Shown: positions 1-11,100 of the stretch, one piece after another | How the letters are laid out: each line of letters begins with the position of its first letter | Numbering within the stretch: position 1 is the stretch's first letter | Assembly: GCA_013397935.1 (NCBI GenBank) | Contig: VZRN01006297.1 | Coordinates: forward strand, 836,080-900,079 | DNA: 64,000 nt | Origin: Dasyornis broadbenti | Lineage: Eukaryota; Chordata; Aves; Passeriformes; Dasyornithidae | Direction: 5' to 3' | The notes under the pieces: model-generated | Seen by the model: the letters and a program-made list of their open reading frames with translations, nothing else | Databases searched by the model: none | Told to the model about the DNA's origin: nothing | Made by a program: the position numbers and the translations under genes

Positions 1-240
1 CGCCTTGGCGAGCGGCGGCGCCCGGCGGGTCCGGAGCGGCCTGGGGCGGAGGGGCCGCAGGGCCTGCGGTCAGCCCGGCCGCGCTCCCCTTCCCGGCGCG
101 CCGCAGTGGCAGCCGGGCAGGGCAGCGGAGAGGAGAGGAGAGGAGGCCTCGGCCACTGCCGGGGCGAGCAGGGCGCCGGCTTCTTCCTGGGGAGGGGGCG
201 GCGGTGCCGCACCGGAGCGTGCGGTGGAAGTTTAGCGGTT
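1..240. promoter_or_regulatory. CpG-island-like segment, probable edge of the HIPK2 promoter/first-exon region
   Basis: By hand count there are about 33 CpG dinucleotides in the first 236 bases, and the stretch is dominated by G and C. CpG frequency falls sharply after base 240. In birds this composition marks unmethylated promoter islands. HIPK2 exon 2 lies about 39 kb downstream on the + strand, so the simplest inference is that this is the 3' part of the HIPK2 island. I could not find the short first coding exon known from mammals (start MAPVYEG) here or elsewhere in the window, and no convincing splice donor stands out, so the exon boundary is unresolved. An open frame spans 5-235, but its Arg/Gly/Ala-rich product is what random GC-rich DNA gives and I do not call it coding. 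It could also belong to a divergent upstream neighbour. Confidence 0.55.
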
Positions 241-1283
241 CCTTAGAGCATCCTAACTTCAGCGGCGCCCCTGCTTCTGCCTGACTGGAGAAAGAGAGCA
301 GATGGGGGAAAATAGCCTGAAAGTGACCCGTAGAAACAAATGCCCCGCAACAGATACGGCAGGGTCTACGGCCAGGCTCTGCAGCATGCCTTAAGCCTCA
401 AAGTAGGTGAATATCCCAAATGGTAGGAGCCGGTGGATAGCGTAAAGGCTGATAGGAATTGTTTTATATGTGTTGTGTTGCGGTATGCTTGCGGGCTAAA
501 TTGCTGCTGAATGGCTTCGAGGGAGGTGGAGGAGGGGTTAATGATTGTTTTTCGCCTCCTAGTTGCCATGAGAGGTCCTTAGAATTCCCTGCAATATCGC
601 AGTGCATAGATAAAAACTTACTTATCGCAGGGGATGCAATTTCCTCCTTGGGAGGAGGCAAGGACTGCCATCCTCCCCTGCGAGCCTCATGTTATGTGCA
701 TAAGCAGTTTGGTGTGTAGCTCTGCTCTGGAGCATCAGGTACAGCGAGGCCGCTGAGCAGAGCCCAGGAGCCCAGGGCTTGGATCAGCACTGCGACGGGC
801 GGGCACTGCTCTGCTCCTGCCCTTGACCGAGCAGTCTCGGGTGGCACACATGCACGCCCACCACCACCACCGCAAGGCAGGCGAGGGGAGGTGAAACCGT
901 ATCCCCGCCGTACCGATTTCAGAACATAGGCTCTTTGACAGAAAAAGCACCCGGGGAGGAAATGTGACACCTCAAAGGCCTTATGAAGTGGTTCCAGTAG
1001 AAATTTAAGTGAGTGATAACATAGAGCACACGCAGAAAGTCACCACCATTCTTGATGTGCAGGTGAGGGTGGTGTGTGCTTGTGCAGAGCAGCTGGCTTA
1101 AATACCAGTTCTGGGAAGCAGAATAGTGCCTCACCTGATATTAATAGGCAAGGCGTGATAAATAAGTGAATATCTGGTGTGAAATTCTCTCCCACACACA
1201 CTGTACCAGGAGAATTTTCCCATTTGTTTTAAAGAATTTGGAGTTTTTGCTCTTGTCTTCTCCTCTTCTGGGTTTTTCTCATC

Positions 1284-1299
1284 TTTTTTTTTTTTTTTN
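1284..1299. repeat. Poly-T run ending in an N
   Basis: Fifteen T residues are followed by one undetermined base at 1299. Like every other N in the window it sits at a homopolymer, so it marks unresolved length rather than biology. Confidence 0.9.
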
Positions 1300-1846
1300 A
1301 GCAGTAAGATGAAGGACATAAAAATCTAACAGTGAAACAAAACAGGACTAACACTGCTGCACAATGTTTGACCTGGTTTTTAGTTTCGTTTGTGAGCTGT
1401 ACAAGGAAATTAGTTGGGCTTCAAAGCAGACCTCATCAGGTGTAATCCTGCATGACCTCCGCTCCAGAGTTGGGGCAAACTACTGGCTGCCATCCCACTG
1501 AGCACCAGAGATGTGGCTTCATCAGGAGTGGCTGTATTGGCTTCAGAAGAGGTGAACGGCTTGAGCCAGGCAAGAGTCTGGCTGTCTGGACCCTCCTCTA
1601 GGCGGTGTTGTCCTTGCTGCGCAAAATCGTTACCTGTGCACTCACCTTGTGACGTTTCGTACTGTGCGGAGAATAGAGCCAGGCTCTATGGGCCAGGGGA
1701 GACCCCATTTTAAGAGGGGGTGTGCTAGACATCACGGGCTGTGGGTAGATTTTTGCCTGGGATGGGTGTCTCCAGTGATATCCTGGGCGTCTCGTACCTG
1801 ACATCCTTCACAATTGCGCAAAGAGAAGTATTTATATGTATTAACC

Positions 1847-1874
1847 TTTATTTTCTAAAGGTTTAGAAAATAAA
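1847..1874. repeat. Perfect 13-bp inverted repeat with 2-bp spacer
   Basis: The arm TTTATTTTCTAAA (1847-1859) is exactly reverse-complemented at 1862-1874, with GG between the arms. It is AT-rich and could extrude as a small cruciform or be the remnant of a hairpin. The flanks do not continue the symmetry, and I see no terminal repeats of a known MITE around it. Function unknown. Confidence 0.85.
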
Positions 1875-4800
1875 CAGTGATTACCTCTGTTTTGGTTTTG
1901 TTCCTCTTTGCTTTGCTTCTTACTTGTTCTTGACAACTTTGTTGCAATTCAGGGTGTATTTTTAGCATCCGCATCCTTAGTTTTCTATGTGGGTGGCTTA
2001 TGGAATTAATCTGGGTAATATTTGTAAATTGCATCTCGCCACCGGTGCAGCTGCTGGAGCTCAGCACAGGCAGGGACCTGCCTGCACACTATCCTTGTCA
2101 CATGTGGGGCTGGGAAAGCCGGAAAATCTGACCCTGCGCTCATTGTGGATCAGATCCCATGTAATGCTAGAAACAGGCCAGCCCTGCTGGGTTTTGAATG
2201 CATCCTCAAATCTCATTAAAGCACACAAAACTTGCTCATTAGGGAGGCGGCCCCAGTGAGGCGGAGTAAAGGTCTTTACCCCAAAGTTCATGCAGGGAGA
2301 TAACTTGGAGGCGCTTCCTGTTTATGAAATAATAACCAGAACTTAAGCTATGTCAATCCTGGGACCTAAAGCCTAAGTTCTTATTTGCTCAGGATATGGC
2401 TATAGCCAGGCTAACAGGAAGCCCCCTCCAGTTAAAATTATTGTTCTTATCATGCTGCTGTGTCTAGTGAATAAAAAGGTTTGCGATGTAATAGGTGAAA
2501 AATGCTGGTTTATTTTCAGAAGGGGAAAGAGCGCTGCTGGGACCAGGGGCCAGAGTGAGCAGACAGAGAGGCAGGCAAGCTCAGTTACCTGCCACTTTCA
2601 TCAGCCCTTGGACTCTCTCCAGTGCCTTTCTCTTCATGGCTGTAACAGGTGGGGAAGACCCAGCTGGCTTCAGTTGGACACCTCAGCTGGCCTGGAAAAT
2701 GAAATAATTTTCATTTTTCCATCACTAGGTTTCCCCATTTGCTCAGCGCTTGTAATTTACTGCCCAGTTTTACATGATGCTTTACATGAAACCACTGGAT
2801 GTGGTTTCTTCCAGACTGGAAAAGAGTTGCCTGTGCACCTTGCTCAGTGTAGGTTCTTCTGCTGATGGGGAACAGCCTAGAACCTCCTTGATGCCTGTGA
2901 GGCTTTTGAACTTAGCTCGGCCTTGGGAAGTTAAACTGTGTATTTGGGGGTAGATAATGGACTTGAGTGGCTAAATGAATAAGGCTTGATTTTGGCCACA
3001 TCACAGCAGTGGTGCGTGAAAGTATGCGAATATTTGGTCAGGAGGAAAGTTGAGATGTCAAATCATGCCAGGATTGGTGTCCTGGGCCTGGAGGTAAATC
3101 CCTGTCCTGGTTGCAGGCCACACCAAGTGGGTCCCAGGTGGTGGTGTTAGAGCAGTCCTGCCAGATGGTGAGGTCAAGGGCAAGTGCGGTCACCTTTTGC
3201 TCAGACCAGGCTGAGACACCAGAATGAGGCAGATTAGACAACTTCTTCTAGGTGAGGGGCTCAAGGCAACTGTGGTAGTGCTGCCTGTGGGCAAAACCCC
3301 TGAGGAGAGTTTGCAAAGGCATTCAGTGGTGGCCTTACGGCTGTTATGGTGTCCCCATCCCTGTATCTGTAGTGAATGCGTAGGCTAAGACTGGTTTGTT
3401 GGGTTTTTTTAAGGTTCCACCCTTTTCCTCTCTGATCCCATTTAAGAAGATGTTTTCAGGTCTGTACCTAAATTTAAGCTCACAGACAGTGCTGCTGACT
3501 TCATTAGGATTGTTTATGTCTTTAAAGCTGGCCACATGCTGAAGTACCTTTCTGACTCATGGCCTCTATAGCTTAATCACTCCATTTATAAAATGAGGTT
3601 GTTTCCTCACCCTTACTAGGAAATCTCTGCCCTCTGAATGTGAAATATTATTTATAGGTCTTTTTCTTACTTTTGGAAGGATAACTGGTAGATAACAAGA
3701 AGTGAGAATTAAACACTATTTAGAGTAAAGGTTGTTTCTTTGTCTGTTTACATACCCTAATATAGACCAAAGTGTTTAACAGAAAGCCTTCTCTTTTGAA
3801 ACTATACCTCCTAACAGTACAGAAATCACCTTTTCTTTTGAAAATAAACCCAGATGATAATTTTACTCCAGACAGGGCATTCAACAATTTGTCTGTCTGT
3901 CATGCAGGAAGAGTAGAGGTGTATTACTGTTAACCCTCATTTACAGCACAGATTATTCCTGAACGCTCCCTCATTTGGCCACATCAGCAAACTGAGGTCC
4001 ATCTTCAGGAAAGCACAAGTGCCTGTGTTTTGGGTCCACTCCTGAATTCAGGTAGCCTTTGGAATTGGGTAATTTTGATGGCAAAAGTACTTCTACTAAG
4101 ATTTGCCTGTGCATGTGAGTGGAGCAGCAGCCTCTGTCTCCATAGGCTGGCAAAGGCATCGCCACATCTCAAATACTGGCGAAATGGGAAAATCCAGAGT
4201 CAGGACTAAAACAATTCAAAAGCTGTCCATGCCATTAGGATTTATTTATTGAATGGAAGTAACAATAAGCTGTAATGGTGTGTATTTATACAATGCTGTA
4301 TATGTTCATGGTGCTATAAAAAGAGTGGCTATCTGCTCAAGCCCCTGACAGAATGATGCCAAGGAACAGTCTTTTGCCTACTCACAGGACATGTACAGAA
4401 TAGCCAGAGAGAGGGAAGCATCTTCGAGATGTGAACCCCTTGAGCTGCTCCTGGGCTCGATTCTGATACAGATCAGCAACAGTGTCACAGAGACCCTGGG
4501 AGCTACAGGAGGGGAAGCATGGTCTCTACGCGATGAGCATTAGCCTGTCTGTGCCATGTTCTGAAGTGAGAGGGAGTTTGCTGCTGGGGGAAGGATGCCA
4601 TAGTTTGCTCCCTTGGTTTTCTTCAGCATCACCGCTGAATGGGACATATGTTTGGAGAAGCTGAAGCTCATCTATTTAGATGTTGTTCTCTGTCCTGCTC
4701 ACCTTCCAAGGCCTGTGCTGACATCAGTCTCTGGAAGGACAAAGTAAGATCAGTCACATACAGCTCCTACCCTGAAAAGCGGGAAAGATCATCCTACAAG

Positions 4801-7277
4801 GCAGTGGTATTTGCTGGAGATGCTTGGGAAACTAGGAAGGGTAGCTGTCTTCCCTGTTCTTTATAGATTTTAATCCGTAAAGGTAGCAAGACCTGGAACA
4901 GTGATGTTACTTAGCAGAACGCTGCAGGCTAACATCTCCATTGGTCCTAAAGGCTGACAGGTTGGGCTGTGGGCTATGATGAAATGCCAAAGAAACTTAC
5001 CTCTCACCAAAATCGTTTAAAGCATAGGAAATGGGCAAAGGAGAGATTTTAAAGAGTGTTTCAAAGCAGGATATCAAATGCCTGTCCAGCATGTTCTTTA
5101 ACAGGCTTGCCCAGCATATTCCCCATGTATGGATGGTCCACATGTCCAGGCTGTCATCGTTGCCCTTTGCTTTGTCACTGAAAAGATTTTACCTCCTCTG
5201 TAACTCATCTCTGCCTTGCTTGCTCTGATTCATTGTCCTTTTAACAGTGGTTGTAGGAAAACTATGCCTTTGTCTTTGTCATGTCTCTCCTTTGTGTTCC
5301 TTAGGCTAAATCATGTGTTGAACACATTCTTCAGCTCTTTCTCTTGTATCTTTTCTCCTTCAGCTCTGACAATCCTCCTGGTTCTCTGTGCTCCCTTCAG
5401 ATAGTCCACCTCTCTCCTGAATGGCACTGCTAGAGCACAGTGTTATGTGCTGGGTCCTGTGCTGGCTGAGGAGAGCAGAAATGTTCCTTTATGTCTGTTA
5501 CAGGCAGTGCTCCTGTTTGGTTTAACTTCTGCACCCTGACGTTGTTCATCTCTGTGTAGCTTGTTCTGTGCTGTGGCTCCCAGATCCTGCCCAAGAAGTC
5601 TGCTGCCTCATGAGCTGTCTTCTGTCCTGTGTGTGTGGAGCTAGTCTTTCCTACTTAAGTGTATGACTTTCATATCTGTCCCATTTGAATGTCATCCTGT
5701 ACTCTTCAATTTGTTGTGATTGTTTTGAATTCTCTAATTCCCCTTATTTTGCAATTCTGCTTGGTGTCACCTGCCAATTTAAAATGCACCCTCTCTGTTT
5801 CTTCACCAAGATCAGCTTTGTTTTCTTTTCTGCAGTCCCAAATATAAAGTACAGAAGAGAAGAAATGGTTTCATAAATAACAGAAACAGAACCTTGCCCA
5901 CAAAATATAAAAGAAACTGGAAAACACACAAAACACTTGGCATTGTTTTCATACCTCCTGTTCTTTTACTCTCCTTTGGTGCTTTTGAGGTGTTCCTAAT
6001 GACAGTTGTATTTGCTGTGCCAAACAAAAGCAGAACCTCACTGTACTAGGCATGATATTAACATGAAGGGGTAGATAGTTCCCACGTCAGAGGATTTGCA
6101 TTTCATGTAGATGCAGACACAGGAGGGTGCATCATACAGATTGTTGGGGCATTTTTGTGAGAGGAAATCACATGTGGGTTTTCCAAAGCATTTGTGTCAG
6201 AGATTCCCCTGGGAAAGGAAAAGGTGGGCTGAAGATTGGAAAGGAGTAAGTCAGTAGGTCAGGAACAAGAGAGAAGAGTATGAGAGAGACAGGTGGGGAA
6301 CAAAGATGAGGGCAAGTGACTATAACAGAAGAGGGGCAGATGATCCCTGAGAACTTCAGGTGCTGAGGCTGTCACGGCCAAGGCCGGCAAGAACAGAAAA
6401 TTGAGCAAAATGCCAAAGATCTCATCTTGGGCTGGTTTTGCAGCTGCCCTTCAGTCTCTCCCACTCTGTTCAGACCTCAGTCTCTCCCAGTTTTTTATCC
6501 CCGCAGTTGTCTCTAACATCTTTGAAAGAGAGGGTGAGCAAGGACAGGAAACACTACCTATATCCTAATGCTCACAGGCAGAACAGAGAGTCTTTCTGGG
6601 GATTCCCCATCTGGAGCTGACACTAGAGACAAAACTGATGCTTTGGCATTCCCTTAAAATCTCTGATCCTGCTCACCATGCTCAAGAAATTCTGATGGGA
6701 CAGAAATTATCTGAAACACCAGCACTGTTCATTGATCTGAGATCCTTGTGGTTTCCTCGTTCACTCCTATTGCTCTTCCCATGACAACGGTGTCTATGCA
6801 GGACAAATTTGATCTGCCATCCTCCCTCCTCCTCCCCATCAGGCGAATTCATGTTGAATTATCCCTCAGCCTGCACATGATGTCTTTAAGGACATGTGTG
6901 ACTGCCCCACCCTCTCTGTCATCCTGTCTGCTCTACTCTCACCATCAGTCGGGGTGGCCAAAAAAGGTACGAGCAGGGAGGCCCAGTCATCAGCACCTGA
7001 GCTCATGGGTGAGAACCACATGTGTATCATCCTGCACATGGATGTGCATGGCCCAAACGCTGGGCACATCTCAGACGTGTGAGGCTCAACATGCTGTTCC
7101 CTCTAATAGCAGGTCAGGTATGTCAGTATGTTTGGCAGTGAGTCTGTAAGGTTATGGTGTTTCTGTTGGGTGAAGAGAGCAAGAAAAACTTATTTTGCTT
7201 GTAGTGTGGGGTCAGGGTGTTTATTTGCTACTAGATGTGATCCAGTGGATTCAGTGTGTCTTTGCACAGAGAGGAAG

Positions 7278-8115
7278 CAGCAGAGAGGAAACAGTCTAGG
7301 AGGTTCCTGGAGTGTGTGGAAGATAACTTCCTGACTCAGGTGGTGAAGGAGCCAGCAAAGGAGGGCACTCTGCTGGATGTGTTTCACTCGAACAGAGGAC
7401 TTGTGGGTGATGCAGTCTCTGGAGGCTGTTTGGGGTACAGTGGTTGGTTTTCAGTTCTCAAGAAGTAAGGAGGGGGCTCAGTAGAAAGGCTACCTTGGAC
7501 TTCTGTAGGGCAGAGTCTGGCCTGTTTAGGAGACAGATTGATGGAGTCCCTTGGGACAGTCCTGAGGGACAAAGGAGTCCAGGAAGGATGGACATTCTCT
7601 AAGAAACAAATCTTAAAGGCACAGCAGCTCTACAGGAAAGACATTGAAGTGCTGATGCATGTCCAGAGAAGGCACCAAAGTTGCTGAAGGATCTAATGCA
7701 CAAGACTTGTGAGGAGCAGCTGAGAGAGCTGGGCTTATTAATCATGGAGAAAAGGAGGCTCAGGGGATACCTTACCTGTTTCTACAACCGCCTGAAAGGA
7801 GGTTGTAGTGAGGTGAGGGTCAACCTCTTTCCACAGGTAACAAGTGACAAGAGGAAGTGGCCCCAAGTTGTACCAAGGAAAGTATAGATGGGATGTTATG
7901 AAAAGTTTCCTTGTGGAAAGGGTTGTCAAGCACCAGAACAGGCTGCCCAGGGAAGTGGTGGTGTCCCCCTCTCTGGAGGTATTTAAAAGATGTATAGATG
8001 TGGTGCTAAGGGACATGGTTAGTTGTGCACTTGGCAGTGTTTGGTTAACAGTTGGTCTCATTGATCTCAGAGGTCATTTTCAGCCTAAGGGATTTTATGG
8101 TTCTGTTTATTTTTG
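7278..8115 (+). mobile_element. CR1 non-LTR retrotransposon, internally deleted copy in sense orientation
   Basis: The left part (about 7278-7625) translates to the CR1 ORF2 linker after the endonuclease, with the family signature RRFLECVEDNFLTQ and LLDVF...NRGLVGD. The right part (about 7630-8010) is the ORF2 C-terminus: LRELGL, EKRRLRGYL, RLKGGCSEV, QVTSD, then ERVVKHQNRLPREVVVSPSLEVFKR across frames. It is followed by the CR1 3' untranslated end to about 8115. The reverse-transcriptase core that normally separates these parts (over a kilobase in full-length elements) is missing, with the join near 7620-7635. Frameshifts and stops make it inactive. It lies in the same orientation as HIPK2 within the presumed first intron. 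Family assignment is from recognised protein motifs; the exact subfamily is not determined. Confidence 0.9.
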
Positions 8116-11100
8116 CTTGGAGACATGAGAGTTTTTTCTAGTTACAGGTCAGAGAGGCATACACAGGATGGTGGATAGCCTGCAAGCTCCCTATTAGCTG
8201 CACTGATGGGGTGTTACACTTCTGGAGGGAATGTTACAGCAGATGATGGAGTGGCTTGGTGGAGACTTGGACTCCAGCAGCAAGACTCAGAGAATATTCA
8301 GTCCCAGAAAACTTGCTGAACATTTCAAAGAAAGTTTGTTTTTTTCAGGAAGGTCCTTTAGCTTTCCCAGAATATTTTTACTTGTAGGCAAAATTTGTAA
8401 GCATTCTTTATTTTTAAAATGTGGTTTATATTCTGCTCTTGTCTGCAACAACTCCAACACTGTTGATGTATTTATCTTTTCCCTGTTAACACTTGCCATT
8501 CCTGGAACATCTCTTGCTCAGCAGCTGTTTGTAGGTGGTTTTTTTTTTTTCCTCTCCCATCATCTTGTACCTTTCCTTCCTGTTCAAGGCATCCATAAAC
8601 CTCTTGTAGTGACATCATAGCTGTTTCCATAGCAACAGATTATGATACTAGAACAGAGGATAATATCAAACAGGAGGAGGAAGAGATAAATTATGGTGTT
8701 TGTGTACGTGTATCTGAGGGCTTGATTATATTCCTACATCTCTTCTGAGGATGTCTGCGTAACTTCTCCTCTGTTTATCTTTCATGCCTTTTAAAGGTTA
8801 GGAAAATGTGCAGGAAAAAAAGATCTGGAGGTCAAAACAATACTGACGCATATTTTTGATGGTCTCTGTGTAAACCTAGTAGGCTGAGATTTATTTTTTT
8901 ATCTCTGATAGCTCTCCTGTGTCTCCTGAGAGTAGTCTGGAGAAAACTTAGAGGCACAACAATCCCTTGGTACAGCTTCACTTTTACTTTAATTACCAAT
9001 TATTCATAGCCACTAGCAGCTGGGATCTGATCTCAAGGATCTCTGTGCTGCAGATTTTCCAAAAGATGGACAACTGTGGCATGGCATTGCCCCAGAGAAC
9101 ACACAGCCTGTATTTGAGAAGGGCTGTGACAGGTTCTCGAATCAGCCAGAGGTGGCATGGGGAGAAGAGGGAGAAATACCCAGAAGGATCTTAGGGAACT
9201 GTGATCTCTAAATTGCTTCAGCATGTCCAGAGCATGATCTGAGCCTCATCCCAGGGTTAGCTTTTCAGAGTAGTATTTGTGGAATAGCTGTGCCAGGAGT
9301 GAGTCATGGGCTGGTTTGTGACCATCTGCATGGTTCTGCCATGGCTTTGGGCCGTCGCTCTGTCAGGGGCTGACAGCAGCAGGATTGCAGAAGGGTGAGT
9401 ACCCATATTGCTCCATGTGTACCTTGGTGGGAAGGCTATCTGTTTGCTTAAAGCAATAGACTCGACAAGAAGAATGTCGAGCTAAAATGCATGGGATTTT
9501 ACTTTCTCCTAGGCAGCATTTAGTGTTGACAAATTCCACATAGTTTGGCAAGGATTTTCAGCAGGTCTCTGTTTTACCTCCAAATAGTGGTAATTTCCAG
9601 CCATCATTGCTACTTTCCTGTTTACATGTTTGACTTCAAAAGCTGGAGAAAAATTTCCAAGAAAATCATCTTTGATATCCTCATAGCTCTGTGTGTGTGT
9701 GTGCAACCTTTAATCTGGGTCAGCAGAACCAGCAGGCTGCTGGTGTGCTTGGTGGTGGTGCAGAGTGAAGTTTTTGGTCAAACTTAGTGTTGCCAGGATG
9801 GAGAGAAGGTGGCAGATCAGATGAATTGCCTGAGTCACTGAAGCTCTGCAAGGCCATCAGGAGTTAAAGCTGTACAGAAGACCTGTGAGCACACAGCACC
9901 TTGACAGGAATTAATAGTTAAGTCACCTTGATGGAAGCTTATCAGGAACCAGTAGAGACCACAGAGGACTGGTTGGGTGTGCTTCCTCTGCAAGCACTGC
10001 ATGGCACTCATGGCCCAGCTTCAGAGCAGGCTCATGGCATTGTCCTGTGGGGAACACACTTCCGCAATCACACCTCAGGGTGATGGAGGCTGGGGAAGCA
10101 GGAACAAGGTCCTTTGTGGAGAGAACAGAGATTGCCACCTTTTCTATGAAACCAAATTGAAACAAAAGGACGACTCTTGGCTACAGCTAGTTTGTGACAA
10201 CGTGGAGAAACCCAAGACCTTGTAAATCCTCCAAGACATGTGCCTACAAAGAAAGTGGGGATCGCATTTATTCATGAGTACAATAAAAAAATTCCTTCAT
10301 CTCTTCTAGCACTATCAGTGGCACCACCAGAAACTTGCCTTCCCACCTAACTCCCACTCTGCATTCTTTCAACATCAGAATATGTGTGTATTTAGCAAGT
10401 GGAGATAAGAAACAAGTTGTGACCCCCATTTTAAAATAGCTGCACCACCTGAGAAGGACATGTGAGACCCAGACACGAGCATATCCACCCTTGGTGGTGA
10501 CAGTACTTCTCTTGCAATGTCATTTTCATGTCACTTATCTGAGGCTGTGAGCACCTGTGTATTCAAAGTGCACCTTCCAAAAGTCTGTGCTGCCTGAGCA
10601 CACGTGCGAGTCAGAAGAGACAGCAGGTGCTGTTATTGAGCAGTGTATGTGAGAGCGCAGGTGGAAGAATATCTGTGTTTATGTGTGCATATGTGGGACT
10701 CCTCCCGTGTTTGTAGGCACGTGTAGGAGTGTACACATGTGTTTGGTGTGGCTTCATCCCCTTTAGCTGCAGAAGACAGCATGGGCCTGAATCTCCTTAG
10801 ATCTGTTACGATATTTTCCCAACAAATCGCATTTATACCAATGAATGAAGAAGGGAGATTTATTATAAATATAAATTAGGCTTTGTGTGTGTTTGTGAGC
10901 TGTCGCAGCCTGTACAGGAGGAAATATAAACAAGGTGAATGCAGGGTGTTTATGTGGAGCGGTGCTGTGACAGCGTATGTGTTGGCAGGAGTGCTGTCTG
11001 CAGTCTCTGCATAAGGGCTTGGTGTTGCCAGTGTGAGTGGGGAAGACTGTAAATCACAGTGTGTTCAGGAGGGGACACTGCCACTCTGCCTTTAAAAGGA

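Larger units (their letters stand above)
241..7277. other. Non-coding DNA, probable start of HIPK2 intron 1
   Basis: No conserved coding frame, RNA gene or recognisable young transposon was seen. Frames in this stretch are short and unrelated to any family I know. It contains a T-run with one N (1284-1299), a perfect inverted repeat (1847-1874) and a short possible MIR-like scrap around 3555-3620, with wording like the SINE segment that reads 'control of ... ATAAAATGAGG'. Intron status is inferred from its position between the CpG-rich start and HIPK2 exon 2. Confidence 0.5.

Noticed and set aside
5..235. 76-codon open frame in the CpG-rich start
   Set aside because: The Arg/Gly/Ala/Pro-rich product is what any stop-poor GC-rich sequence yields. 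It does not match the known HIPK2 first exon and has no supporting splice donor.
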